In this document: in pieces, positions 26,544 through 36,385 of the stretch
Position numbering within the stretch: position 1 is the stretch's first letter
How the letters are laid out: every line of letters starts with the position of its first letter
Translations under genes and position numbers: made by a program
Notes under the pieces: generated by a model
Database searches by the model: none
Seen by the model: only the letters and a program-made list of their open reading frames with translations
Told to the model about the DNA's origin: nothing
DNA from: JAAUSY01 sp964526735
GTDB taxonomy: Bacteria > Chloroflexota > Chloroflexia > Chloroflexales > Chloroflexaceae
Direction of reading: 5' to 3'
Assembly (NCBI GenBank): GCA_964526735.1
Contig: CAZGLO010000002.1
Location: 36,116-100,115, forward strand
Length of the DNA stretch: 64,000 nucleotides

Positions 26544-27716
26544 TTATTGATGGCGTGTATCGTGGTCATCCTGCTCCAACAACGCTGCTAACACCTGCTG
26601 CTCCTCCTCCGACAGCGTTTGCCCCGTCATCTCCAGGAAAAACCGCCCAAAGAGGTCGTCAACGCGGGCGGTTGTGGGGTCGATAGCGGTGTCGTCGCCC
26701 GACGACGCGGCGTTATCACCAGCGACATGCCCAAACCCCCGTAACCCCGGCTGCTCGATGTGTAAGATGTTTTCGTACACCTCCCGCAGCCGCGCCATCG
26801 CATCTATCACCGGCACGGTGTCGTCAAGCGTCACCTGCAACAGGTCATCCTTTGACAACCGCATTGACAACTCGTTCAGCAGGTGCTCAAAACTGCCCCG
26901 CACCCGGCATACATCGCGGCGCGGCGTCAGCGGAAGCTGCTGCACCGTACACGCCCCCGCCCCGTCCATCTCAACCAGCGTCACCGATTTCTCGTGGGTG
27001 GCCTCCGAAAAGGAGTATTTGAGCAGCGACCCCGCATAGCGCACATGCTCCGCCCCCGCACGCTGCGGACGATGCAAATGCCCCAATGCCATATAGTCAA
27101 ACCCCGCCAGCAGTGAAGCATCGACCATATCAGCCCCGCCCACCGCCAAGGGCCGTTCGGACTCGCTCTCCTCCCCGCCCACCACAAAGAGATGCGCCAC
27201 CCCCACCGACCGCGTGTTGCGCGGGTGATGCCGCTCTATCTCGCTGCGCCACCACGCCACCCCATCCTGATGCGTTTTGAGCGTCTTGTCGCCCAGCTTC
27301 GAGCGGAAGACCGGCGGCTCGGTGTAGGGCAGCGGGTAGATGGCCACCCGCCCATAGCGGTCTTCGCGTATCAGCGGCTCCACACACCGCTGCAGATGAC
27401 CATATATATACACACCACGCTCTTGCATCAGCCGCGACCCGTAGGTCACCCAGTGCGGGCCGTCGTGGTTGCCCGCTATCGCCACCACCGCCACCTGCGC
27501 CTCCGCCAACCGCGTTAGCGTCTCATCCAGCAGCGTGATCGCCTCGCCCGGCGGCTGCGTCCGGTCGTAGACATCCCCCGCTATCAGCACCACATCCGGC
27601 CGCTCGGCGCGCACTAACGCCTGTAGCTCCCCCAAGATGTGCGCTTGGTCTTCAATCAGTTTTGTGTTGTGCAGTTGGCGGCCAAGATGCCAGTCGGCTG
27701 TGTGCAAAATACGCAT
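26544..27716 (-). CDS. sbcD: Exonuclease subunit SbcD (Mre11-like nuclease)
   Basis: Metal-dependent phosphoesterase subunit of SbcCD. The five calcineurin-like motifs are visible: HTADWHLG at the N-terminus, IAGDVYDR, AIAGNHDGPHW, and the later MALGHLHRPQ, with a C-terminal capping region after about residue 280. The length of 390 residues is normal. GGAAGGAG lies immediately upstream of the ATG. It is encoded upstream of sbcC and downstream of the FkbM island, whose small terminal frame ends 19 bases before it. Confidence 0.96.
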   Translation of the reverse strand: MRILHTADWHLGRQLHNTKLIEDQAHILGELQALVRAERPDVVLIAGDVYDRTQPPGEAITLLDETLTRLAEAQVAVVAIAGNHDGPHWVTYGSRLMQERGVYIYGHLQRCVEPLIREDRYGRVAIYPLPYTEPPVFRSKLGDKTLKTHQDGVAWWRSEIERHHPRNTRSVGVAHLFVVGGEESESERPLAVGGADMVDASLLAGFDYMALGHLHRPQRAGAEHVRYAGSLLKYSFSEATHEKSVTLVEMDGAGACTVQQLPLTPRRDVCRVRGSFEHLLNELSMRLSKDDLLQVTLDDTVPVIDAMARLREVYENILHIEQPGLRGFGHVAGDNAASSGDDTAIDPTTARVDDLFGRFFLEMTGQTLSEEEQQVLAALLEQDDHDTRHQ

Positions 27717-27735
27717 ACTCCTTCCTCTCTAGGCG

Positions 27736-27843
27736 CTATGATGCCCCGGCGGGCGGCAGCAGGAGGCGGTCTTTGATGCCCTGGCGGTCGGAGACGTAGG
27801 CGAGATCGAGGCGTTCGGCAAAAATATATTGCTTATATTGCAT
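27736..27843 (-). CDS. 35-codon frame coupled to the FkbM gene; possible remnant of a replaced gene
   Basis: The ATG overlaps the FkbM stop as TGATG with an upstream AGAGGTG, an arrangement typical of translational coupling. The first seven codons (MQYKQYI) lie in AT-rich DNA. The remainder, FAERLDLAYVSDRQGIKDRL and then LLPPAGAS, is GC-rich and matches the codon use of the flanking genes. It reads like the C-terminal tail of an older protein whose body was replaced by the AT-rich insert. I do not recognise the protein. Confidence 0.4.
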   Translation of the reverse strand: MQYKQYIFAERLDLAYVSDRQGIKDRLLLPPAGAS

Positions 27844-28832
27844 CACCTCTGTAAAATTTTCTGTATAGTTTGAGAATATATTCGTCCTAGACGTGAAGGA
27901 ACATATCGAGTAAGTAGGTTTCTTAAGAACACCCTTCTTATCTGCTTCAATGGTGACTGAAACATCTCTTTTGAAATACTGTCGCTACCGAATATACGTT
28001 CATATTCAGAGGCAACGTCAAGTGCAAAGCCAGGTTGTTGGTCTATTAGAGCAAATACCCATAACAAAATGTAGTGTCTTGATAAGGCGTTATTCTTTTG
28101 AAGCCATTCCAAACTCCGAAGATATCGAGCTTCGCACCAATGAGGACTTTGACGTATTCCACGGAGCATCAGATTAGACGTAAATGCTCTTCTATGATTG
28201 ATTGTTTGTGACAAAGTTGATTGATTAATCCTTGCAGTACCCTTGACCTCCATATTAGAGAGCCAGAATCCTTGCTCTATTAGGCTCTCGTGGACCTCAA
28301 TAAAGGAATCCTCCCCCACATATCCAGGCATCAACCCCGGTTCAATATCTACTGCCAAGACACGCGACCGTACGTCAGGATTTATGCTGTTAAAGAGACG
28401 CAAATCAATACCCTGGGAGTCAAGTTTGATCCAGTCTATTTCTTTGATTGAGAGTTCTTCCATGACATTGTCTAGAGTCGTTGCAGGAACATCAATCTTA
28501 TCTACAACAGTAAAGAGATCTGAATAGATATATTGAGATAAAGCCTCGATATTAGGTGGGAGCGTGCTAGAACAGTAGGGGGATTTGGTAAGGTAGAAGG
28601 ATAAATGGTCTTTATCACTTTGGTGTGTGATAGCTTTATTGATAATAAACCCTCGAAAGTAGTCTCCAGACAATTCTCTTATGTCACGAAGATCGGGATC
28701 AAAACCCACATAAATTGCATATTGACTTAGATCTTTCCATATGTCTGGGGTACCAGCAGAAGCACCAATATCCATCAAGATGGGATGAATATTGGTCTCC
28801 GAGAGTACCTGTGTGAATTTTTCTTTATACAA
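27843..28832 (-). CDS. FkbM family methyltransferase, AT-rich and probably acquired
   Basis: SAM-dependent methyltransferase of the FkbM type; members O-methylate sugars and other small molecules. The N-terminus holds the nucleotide-binding motif MDIGASAG and GFDPDL. The family signature IDWIKLDSQGIDLRLF and ILAVDIEP-like blocks follow. The TTG start has AAGGAG 9 bases upstream. Its base composition is clearly more AT-rich than everything around it, with Ile, Lys, Ser and Asn codons ending in A or T. The transition occurs sharply near 27820 on one side and near 28870 on the other, indicating horizontal transfer into the gap between treY and sbcD. The substrate is unknown. Confidence 0.82.
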   Translation of the reverse strand: MYKEKFTQVLSETNIHPILMDIGASAGTPDIWKDLSQYAIYVGFDPDLRDIRELSGDYFRGFIINKAITHQSDKDHLSFYLTKSPYCSSTLPPNIEALSQYIYSDLFTVVDKIDVPATTLDNVMEELSIKEIDWIKLDSQGIDLRLFNSINPDVRSRVLAVDIEPGLMPGYVGEDSFIEVHESLIEQGFWLSNMEVKGTARINQSTLSQTINHRRAFTSNLMLRGIRQSPHWCEARYLRSLEWLQKNNALSRHYILLWVFALIDQQPGFALDVASEYERIFGSDSISKEMFQSPLKQIRRVFLRNLLTRYVPSRLGRIYSQTIQKILQR

Positions 28833-28922
28833 AACTGTGTTCTCCTTTCAGATACTTTAATAAGAACGATATGGCCGCCCCCTCCGCCCCGCCTTGAGGC
28901 AGAGGGAGGGGGGAGCGGGAGG

Positions 28923-31900
28923 TTAGTCGTTGACGCGCTCAAGGAGGGCGACGGGGAAGGACGCGCAGACGGCGGCCATCGGGAGAGCGTGGGTGTCGTT
29001 GTGGGCTTTGGTGGAGAGCAGTTCGCCGGTGAGCCGGTTGCGGAAGCGGGCAGGCGCGGCGGCGGCGGGGAGGGAGAGCCATGTCTCGCCCCAGACCTCC
29101 GTGCCGATGGGGGGGCGTTCTTTGGCCTTGGTGAGGCCAACCACCAACCGCGGCACCACCACGATGACCATCGTCTCGCCCCACTCACGCAGGAATGCAC
29201 AGACGTGGGCGGCCTGCGGGCCAGTACCCTCTAGCGGGAGGTAGCTGCCGCGGGCAAAGAGGTCGGGCATAGCGCGGCGCAGCGTGAGCAGCTCGGAGAT
29301 GAGATAGAGCTTGATACGGCCGTCGTTGGCCGACGCGAGCAGCTCTTGGGCGAGGGCGGTGCGGTCGGGGCCACTCGCCGTGATGGCCTGCGTGAGCGAG
29401 GAGAGTAGCGCACGGCGGTGTCCATAATCGACCGGTCGCCGGTTATCGGGGTCAACCAAGCTCAGATCCCATAGCTCCGTGCCCTGGTAGATGTCGGGGA
29501 CGCCGGGCGAGGTAAGTTTGAGCAGCGTCTGCGCCAATGAGTTGATCTGCCCAAAGACGCTGATGCGGCGGGCAAATGCAGCCATATCCGCGACAAACGG
29601 ATCAGCGGGGTCGTCGGGCAGCACCGCGGCGACGAAAGATTGGACGGCGTCGTCATAGCCCTGGTTGGCATTGACCCAACTCGTCCGCACTTTAGCTTCT
29701 TTGGTGGCCTTGTGCATATAGCCCCCAATGCGTTCGCGGAATGTCGCCCACGACCCATCTTCGACCGCCTGCGCAATGCCCTCTGGCGAGCAGCACGCCA
29801 ACGGCCACGCCCCCACCAATGTCTGGTAGAGCAGATATTCATCGTTGGGGTCAGGAGATGGGTCGCCATTGAGATAGGTCTTGCGGTCGCTGGTGATGTC
29901 TGCCCACCGTTCAACCGCGGCCTGCCACTCAGTTGGCAGCTCCGAGAGCACGTTGATACGCGCGCGCACATCCTCACTCCGCTTGGTATCGTGGGTGGAG
30001 GAGGCGAGCATCGTGTGTGGCCAAGCACGTTGGTTGTCGGTATTGCGCTCGTGGAACCCTGCCACCGTGCTGCCGAAGTGCTGCGGGTGACCGCCCACCT
30101 CGTTGAGCGACACAAGCCGATTGTAGACGTAGAAGGCCGTGTCCTCAACGCCCTTTGCCATCACCGGCCCGGACAACTGCTGGAACTTGCGCACCCATCC
30201 GATAAGGTGGGGACGGTCGTCGGGGCGGAAATCGGCCACGTTGGAGAGCAACAGCGTTTCCTGGATAAAATCAAAGACTGCCTTAGGCGTACGCGGATTG
30301 AGATGGCGGGCCTCGGACAACGCATGCTCGATATATTGGCGGTCGCGGGGGAGTACCTCGCCGGAGCCGTCAGTGTAGGTTCGGTAGACCGGCAATGCCG
30401 CAATCACCTCGCGCAGGGCGGCTGTGAGCGTGTTGAGCGTAAAGTCGCGATAGCGGCGGTTACGTTCGGCAATACGCTCAAGCTGATGGCTCAACGCATA
30501 AATCTCGCTGTCCATCGAGCCGAGCATAATCACTTTTTTCTTCTCATTCACCAGCCGGTCAAAGCGCACATATTCATTGATGAAATCGTGGTAGATCGCA
30601 TCAAAGCGCGAACCATGCTCACTATGTACGAACAGATTGTTGACCGTGCTCAAGAAGTCGTAGCCGGTCGTGCCGTGCACCAGCCAATGCTGCGGCAACG
30701 GCTCATCCTCCGCCAAGATTTTCTCTGCCACCACGTAGAGCGGGCGTGTGGTGATTGCCAATACATTCGTTTCATCTTCGGTGGCGAGGTAGGCGGCGAT
30801 GCGGTTAGAGACGCGCGTCGCCAATGTCTCATCATCGGGCATTTGCGGGCGGACACGTGCTAATCGCGCCTTCACCTGGTGGAAGACGTAATCGTGCTGC
30901 AGTTGCGCAAAGTAGCTGGATGGGTCGTACAACCCATCAATGTGGTCAATGCGCAACCCCTGGATATGCCCTTCGGTCAGCAGCCGGAAGATAAGGGCGT
31001 GCGTATCGTGGAACACCGCCGGATCTTCGGTGCGGATGGCCGCCAAATCGTTGATATCGAAGAACCGCCGGTAGTTAATCTCCTCCGCCGCCACGCGCCA
31101 AAACGCCGGTCGATAGGATTGCTGGTGGATGAGGTCGTCAAGCAGATCGAAGCTGTTGGGGTCGTCCACATTGCCGTTGAAGGCCAAAATCGCCTGATCA
31201 ATCTCTTCGTGCACGGCTTCGCTCTCTTGGTAGAGCGCGTCGATGCGGCGTTTGATGACCTCTTTCTCCCGATTGCGCTCGATCAGCTTTTGCGGGTCGC
31301 GTTCGGTGCGCGGCGGGAGATAGCTGATGGCGGTCAGGATACTCTGAAACTCTTGCAGATGCTCATCTTCGGGGTCAAGCCGTTCGGTCAAGGGGTCAAG
31401 CCGCGTCCCCAAGATGACGCCATAGGTGCCCGGCGCAACAGGCAGGATGTGTTCGTAATAGCGGATGGTGAAGGAACCCGCCTCGTAGACCAGCGTCAGT
31501 TCGCCATTTTCCAAGATCTTCCCATATTGGTCGCCCAAAATTGGCAAGAGTACCTTATTTTTCAGCTCTGGCTTAACCGGCTGCCACTCAATGTCGAAGT
31601 AGGGCGCATAGAACGAACCCGGCCCATTCTCCAACACGTCCATCCACCATTGGTTGTTCTCATCGCCGATGCCCATATGGTTGGGGACGGTATCAAGGAC
31701 AATACTCATCCCGCGTTCGCGCAATGCCCGCGATAGCGAGATAAAACCCTCTTCGCTGCCCAAGACGGGGTTAATCGTGCTATGGTCGCAGACATCGTAG
31801 CCGTGGCTACTGCCTTCCCGCGGCAGGAAGATGGGCGACACATAGCAATCGCTGACCCCTAGCTCATCCAGGTAGGGGACAAGTTGCTCGGCGTCGGCAA

Positions 31901-34445
31901 ACCCAAATGATGGGTTGAACTGCAGCCGGTAGGTGGCGCGCGGGATGCGTTGCTGCGACAGTACATCTTTTGTAATAGAGGCCACCGTCGGCGTGGTGCT
32001 AAAGTCTTGCATCTCGGTTACCCGTACTCCTAGCTTGTCGCCAAGCGTGATGAACTGTGTCACCCACGCTTGTGCATCTTCGTCGCCATCATCCGCGCAC
32101 TCCTGCATCTCAATATAGAGCGAGGTCATCAGCCGGTAGTAGGTATTCTGGATCTTCCAGAAGTCCACACCAAACGGCATCATATGCGCTACATCGACCA
32201 GCGCCTCCAACGAATGTAGTGCATCAAGCTCACTGGCGTGGCGGCTCACCTGGCTGGCGACTCGTCCCATGGTCTGTTCAAGCGTGTAGGCCAATTCGGA
32301 CGTGTTGAGCTGGATATCCCACATCCGGGCGCGCTCCAACAACGCCTGCACTTCCTCGCGGTCGGGAGAGCCTTCGCCTGCCGCCCGCCGCAGATCGCTA
32401 TTGATGACAAACTCAGCCGCGGCATGCAGCGTCCGGGGCAAGGGCGTGCTCAATGACGACAGGAGGTTCATCAGGTTGGCGCGGCGTTCGTAGAGCTGCC
32501 GGTAGATGGCCTCATCATTGGCATGGGTCGATTCGAGCATCAGGTTGAGGAAGGTGCGCCGTGCATCGTGGAAGAGCGATTGCAAGGAGTAGTCCAGGCC
32601 TTCAAAGAAGGTATCAAGCAGCCGTACGACTTCGGCAATATCGCCCGTTTCAGTGCCATGCGCAATGCCTGCTGCCAGCGCGTCGTAGTCTACGTCCTCA
32701 TCATAGGAGCGCACGCCCGCATTGAGGTTTTGGTCGCCAAAATAAAGCACGCCAAAGACCACATGCACCCGCTCATGCGTGATGATCGAGGTGACATGCG
32801 CGTGGCCAAGCAGAATTTTGGCCATCCCCGTATCGAACCGCCGTTCGTCTTGGCTCTCGACCGCGTAGCAGGAGAGCGAGGTGGGGGCATGGCGCTTGTC
32901 GAACAGCGAACTGATGGCATAATGGACGCTGACCCGCACCAAATCGACAAACGACGGCTTCACCCACTTCTCGTAGATGTGCCGTCCATCGCGGTGTTCG
33001 GCAAGATTGCTCTTGGCCGCGGCGAGCTGCTCAAGGAACTCCTCTTCAATCTCCTCGCCAAAGAGAGCCGTGGCAAGTTGCACCGCTCGTCCGGCAAATT
33101 GGATAACCTGCACCGTCTCAATGCCAGAAAGCTCATCGAAGAACCACCCACAACTGGTGTACATCAACATCAGGTGGCGCTGGATTTCGAGCAGTTGGAG
33201 GATCTCAACTTCTTCTTCCGCATTGAGCGGGCGGATGGCATGTCGCCCTAACCACGCCGACACCCGTTCGGGCGTGCGGTCGAGGAGCACGTGAATATAG
33301 TCATCGCGGACGTGCCACGGCTCATAGAGCAGGCTCGTGGCGCGTTCCTCGTAGAGTGGGACAAGCTTATCACGAAGCCAGTCAAACGCCGTCCGCAGCG
33401 GCCCACGCCACGCTTGGTTCCAGGAGGGGTAACCGCCCGAATGGCAGCCACAATCCTCATACCACCGCCCCACCCCGTGCGAACAACTCCAGGCTGTCCG
33501 CTCAACAATCTCTACCTCGTTGGTAGGCGGGTGGATATCAAGAAATTCGCCATAATTGGTGATTTTGGCGAGGTTTTGCTGCTCAATGTAGTCCATCGCG
33601 TAGGCAAGCGCCATTTCGCCATCAGCGTGGTGGTGGCCATAGCTCTCACCGTCGGTCGCGATGTGGACAAGCTGCGGATGCTCACGCGATTCGTCAAAGC
33701 CGCTGACCAAGCGATTGGCAAACAATTCACCGCTATTGAGCAGCCCCTCAAAGGCCACCGCACGGGCAATTGGGCCATCGTAGAAGAAGATGGCAATGGT
33801 TTTCCCCGATGGCAGCCGCTGCATATAGGGCTGAGTGGGGTCAACCCGCCCGCCAGAGACATCCTGCCACGGGCCATCGCTCTCTATGGGGCGTTGGCGG
33901 CCTGCCTGGTAGGGCGAGAGGATGGTATAGCGGATGCCGTGCTCTGCCAAGATGTCGAGGGTTTCGAGATCGACGGCGGCTTCGGCGAGCCACATACCTT
34001 CGGGGTGCCGCCCAAACCGATGCTCAAAATCGCGGATACCCCATACCACCTGCGTCACGCGGTCGCGGTGGTTGGCGAGCGGCATAATAATGTGGTTGTA
34101 GACCTGCGCAATGGCCGACCCGTGGCCCGAAAATCGCTCAATGCTCTCTTTATCAGCCGCCACAATCGCCTGATAGACATCTGGGCTATGCTCTTCGATC
34201 CAACTGAGCAACGTTGGCCCAAAGTTGAAGTTCATTCGGGCATAGTTATTGACGATTTTGGCGATACGGTGGTTATTATCAAGGATACGGGCGACCGTGT
34301 TGGGCGCATAGCACTCCGCCGTGATGCGCTCATTCCAGTCGTGGAAGGGATAGGCGGAGTCTTGCAGCTCCACGGTCTCAAGGCCCGGGTTTTCGCGCGG
34401 GGGCTGGTAGAAGTGTCCGTGAATACAGATATAGCGTTTGGTCAT
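28923..34445 (-). CDS. treY: GH57 (DUF3536-type) glycosidase fused to malto-oligosyltrehalose synthase (TreY)
   Basis: An 1840-residue fusion. Residues 1 to about 830 form a GH57-family protein: ICIHGHFYQPPRENP at the start, GMWLAEAAVD carrying the presumed nucleophile Glu, and ATDGESYGHHH. From about residue 834 (IPRATYRLQFN) to the end lies a full-length TreY (GH13_26), with VLDTVPNHMG, the nucleophile region GLRIDHIDGLYDP, the acid Glu in YVVAEKILAEDEPLP and STHDTKRSEDVRAR. TreY converts the reducing end of a maltodextrin to a trehalose linkage, which TreZ (overlapping upstream gene, ATGA) then releases. The fused GH57 part may trim or transfer the alpha-glucan. Either domain is usually found alone. 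No stop or frameshift separates them. Confidence 0.92.
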   Translation of the reverse strand: MTKRYICIHGHFYQPPRENPGLETVELQDSAYPFHDWNERITAECYAPNTVARILDNNHRIAKIVNNYARMNFNFGPTLLSWIEEHSPDVYQAIVAADKESIERFSGHGSAIAQVYNHIIMPLANHRDRVTQVVWGIRDFEHRFGRHPEGMWLAEAAVDLETLDILAEHGIRYTILSPYQAGRQRPIESDGPWQDVSGGRVDPTQPYMQRLPSGKTIAIFFYDGPIARAVAFEGLLNSGELFANRLVSGFDESREHPQLVHIATDGESYGHHHADGEMALAYAMDYIEQQNLAKITNYGEFLDIHPPTNEVEIVERTAWSCSHGVGRWYEDCGCHSGGYPSWNQAWRGPLRTAFDWLRDKLVPLYEERATSLLYEPWHVRDDYIHVLLDRTPERVSAWLGRHAIRPLNAEEEVEILQLLEIQRHLMLMYTSCGWFFDELSGIETVQVIQFAGRAVQLATALFGEEIEEEFLEQLAAAKSNLAEHRDGRHIYEKWVKPSFVDLVRVSVHYAISSLFDKRHAPTSLSCYAVESQDERRFDTGMAKILLGHAHVTSIITHERVHVVFGVLYFGDQNLNAGVRSYDEDVDYDALAAGIAHGTETGDIAEVVRLLDTFFEGLDYSLQSLFHDARRTFLNLMLESTHANDEAIYRQLYERRANLMNLLSSLSTPLPRTLHAAAEFVINSDLRRAAGEGSPDREEVQALLERARMWDIQLNTSELAYTLEQTMGRVASQVSRHASELDALHSLEALVDVAHMMPFGVDFWKIQNTYYRLMTSLYIEMQECADDGDEDAQAWVTQFITLGDKLGVRVTEMQDFSTTPTVASITKDVLSQQRIPRATYRLQFNPSFGFADAEQLVPYLDELGVSDCYVSPIFLPREGSSHGYDVCDHSTINPVLGSEEGFISLSRALRERGMSIVLDTVPNHMGIGDENNQWWMDVLENGPGSFYAPYFDIEWQPVKPELKNKVLLPILGDQYGKILENGELTLVYEAGSFTIRYYEHILPVAPGTYGVILGTRLDPLTERLDPEDEHLQEFQSILTAISYLPPRTERDPQKLIERNREKEVIKRRIDALYQESEAVHEEIDQAILAFNGNVDDPNSFDLLDDLIHQQSYRPAFWRVAAEEINYRRFFDINDLAAIRTEDPAVFHDTHALIFRLLTEGHIQGLRIDHIDGLYDPSSYFAQLQHDYVFHQVKARLARVRPQMPDDETLATRVSNRIAAYLATEDETNVLAITTRPLYVVAEKILAEDEPLPQHWLVHGTTGYDFLSTVNNLFVHSEHGSRFDAIYHDFINEYVRFDRLVNEKKKVIMLGSMDSEIYALSHQLERIAERNRRYRDFTLNTLTAALREVIAALPVYRTYTDGSGEVLPRDRQYIEHALSEARHLNPRTPKAVFDFIQETLLLSNVADFRPDDRPHLIGWVRKFQQLSGPVMAKGVEDTAFYVYNRLVSLNEVGGHPQHFGSTVAGFHERNTDNQRAWPHTMLASSTHDTKRSEDVRARINVLSELPTEWQAAVERWADITSDRKTYLNGDPSPDPNDEYLLYQTLVGAWPLACCSPEGIAQAVEDGSWATFRERIGGYMHKATKEAKVRTSWVNANQGYDDAVQSFVAAVLPDDPADPFVADMAAFARRISVFGQINSLAQTLLKLTSPGVPDIYQGTELWDLSLVDPDNRRPVDYGHRRALLSSLTQAITASGPDRTALAQELLASANDGRIKLYLISELLTLRRAMPDLFARGSYLPLEGTGPQAAHVCAFLREWGETMVIVVVPRLVVGLTKAKERPPIGTEVWGETWLSLPAAAAPARFRNRLTGELLSTKAHNDTHALPMAAVCASFPVALLERVND

Positions 34446-36367
34446 GCATCCTCCCCTTCGTCAATGCGGACAAAGGCCGCAAATGCATATGCGCCCAGCG
34501 TCAGCGTGACCTGTCCATTCGATAAGATCTGCTCTGGCAAGAGGGAAGGGGTGTCGCTTGGTTGCGGGTGCCACTTCGGCTCGGTTGAGTCAAATAGCCG
34601 GTTCCAGTTTCCGGCGGGGAAGGCCAGTTGTTGCAAGACCGTTTCGTGCTTGAGGTGGAAGAGCAGCACAATTTCGTTCATCCCCACCGACTCCAGCTGT
34701 TTGCCGGGCGTGGTGTGCCACCGAGTCGGGTCGCACCACCGCCGCACGATCACCACCCGCTCCGACTCTAGCTCTGTGACCTCCATATGATGCTTGCTGA
34801 GCGTGGCAAGCGCAGGCACGTTCTTGCGCAGCCGGATCAGGTCGCGGTAGAGAGTAAAGAGCACGCGATGGTGTCCATGCGAGCGCAGGGCGTGGTTGAT
34901 GCGCGACCGCACAAACGTCTCTTCTGCCTGCGGATCGGGCGGTTCACCCTGCCACGCAAAAGCAGCAAACTCCTCTTTGCGGCCAGTGCGCACGCCTTCC
35001 ACCAGGTTGGGGTCGGAATGGCTCACGAAGTAGAGGAAGGGCGATGGTTCACCATGCTCTTCGCCCATAAAGAGCATCGGGATGAAGGGCGAGAAGAGCA
35101 ATAACCCCGCCGCCAATTTCAAAGCCTCAAACGGCACCAATGAGGTGAGCCGTTCGCCAAGCATCCGATTGCCCACTTGGTCGTGGTTTTGGGTGCAGAC
35201 GACGAGCTGATTTGCCTTCACAAAGCGCGATGAGCCGCCGTGACGGCGTTGGCGGTGCGCCGAGTAATCACCCTCATAGACCCACCCCTGCCGCAGGACG
35301 CGGGCCATCTGCGGGAAAGAGCCGAAATCGGTATAGTAGCCATCGGTTTCGCCCGTCAAGAGCGTGTGGACGGTGTGGTGAAAATCATCACTCCACTGGC
35401 TATCAAGCCCATACCCGCCAATATCCGGCGGCGTGACGTGGCGCGGGTCGTTCATATCGCTCTCGGCGATGGTGTAGATGCGGCGGCCAAGCTCCCCCGC
35501 CCGCTGCGATATCGCGTCGCCCAACTCCCGCAGGAAGGGGTAGGCGGAGAAGTCGGTAATGGCGTGAACAGCATCCAGGCGGAGGGCGTCTATCTGAAAG
35601 TCTGTCACCCACATCAGGGCGTTTTCGATAAAGAAGCGCCGTACTTCATCGCTCCCCGCGCCGTCGAAATTGACCGCCTCTCCCCACGGCGTCTGGTAGC
35701 GGGTGGTGAAGTAGCGTGGTGTGTAATCCCACAGATAGTTGCCTTCTGGGCCAAGGTGGTTGTAGACCACATCAAGCACGACGGCCAACCCGCGGTGGTG
35801 GCACGCATCGACGAGCCGTTTCAACCCCTCCACGCCGCCGTAGGAGTGGTGGGCGGCATAGAGCGATACGCCGTCGTAGCCCCAATTGCGGCTGCCGGGG
35901 AATTGCGCCACTGGCATCAGCTCAATCGCGGTAATTCCAAGGTCAACGAGCGTGTCAAGATGGGGGATGATGGCATCAAATGTGCCTTCTTCGGTGAATG
36001 TCCCCACGTGAAGCTCGTAGACGATGTACGACTCCAGTGGGATGCCTGTCCAGTGGGGGGTTGTCCACGCGAAGGTGGGGTCAACCACAGCAGACGGGCC
36101 ATGCACCCCATCCGGCTGATTGCGAGAGGCGGGATCGGGGCGTTCCTTCTCGTCGTTGATGCGGTAGAAATAGCGCGTTCCGGCGGTCACCCCCGCAACG
36201 ATGGCGTGGTGATAGCCGTGCGGCGTCGATTCGAGCGGCACCACTCGCTCTTGTGGCTCGATTATATGGAGCTGAATACGGGTGGCGTCTGGTGCCCATA
36301 CGCGGAATGAGCACCGACCGTTATCCAAGAGCACCGCACCCAGCCCAACGTCTCCTGATGGTATCAT
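34442..36367 (-). CDS. treZ: Malto-oligosyltrehalose trehalohydrolase
   Basis: Releases free trehalose from maltooligosyltrehalose made by TreY. The N-terminal CBM48/E-set domain (residues 1-100, FRVWAPDATRIQL) is followed by a GH13_10 barrel with VVLDVVYNHLGPEG, nucleophile Asp in DALRLDAVHAI, acid Glu in YTIAESDMND and the transition-state Asp in CTQNHDQVGNR. A C-terminal beta domain ends the protein. The 641-residue length is normal. It overlaps the GH57-TreY gene by 4 bases and follows the TreS-maltokinase gene by 18 bases, forming one operon. Confidence 0.95.
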   Translation of the reverse strand: MIPSGDVGLGAVLLDNGRCSFRVWAPDATRIQLHIIEPQERVVPLESTPHGYHHAIVAGVTAGTRYFYRINDEKERPDPASRNQPDGVHGPSAVVDPTFAWTTPHWTGIPLESYIVYELHVGTFTEEGTFDAIIPHLDTLVDLGITAIELMPVAQFPGSRNWGYDGVSLYAAHHSYGGVEGLKRLVDACHHRGLAVVLDVVYNHLGPEGNYLWDYTPRYFTTRYQTPWGEAVNFDGAGSDEVRRFFIENALMWVTDFQIDALRLDAVHAITDFSAYPFLRELGDAISQRAGELGRRIYTIAESDMNDPRHVTPPDIGGYGLDSQWSDDFHHTVHTLLTGETDGYYTDFGSFPQMARVLRQGWVYEGDYSAHRQRRHGGSSRFVKANQLVVCTQNHDQVGNRMLGERLTSLVPFEALKLAAGLLLFSPFIPMLFMGEEHGEPSPFLYFVSHSDPNLVEGVRTGRKEEFAAFAWQGEPPDPQAEETFVRSRINHALRSHGHHRVLFTLYRDLIRLRKNVPALATLSKHHMEVTELESERVVIVRRWCDPTRWHTTPGKQLESVGMNEIVLLFHLKHETVLQQLAFPAGNWNRLFDSTEPKWHPQPSDTPSLLPEQILSNGQVTLTLGAYAFAAFVRIDEGEDA

Positions 36368-36385
36368 AATAGAGACCTCACTTTG

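Noticed and set aside
29640..30863. Long plus-strand frame opposite the TreY half of the fusion
   Set aside because: It is fully antisense to catalytic motifs of TreY, with no ribosome binding site and no protein-like composition.
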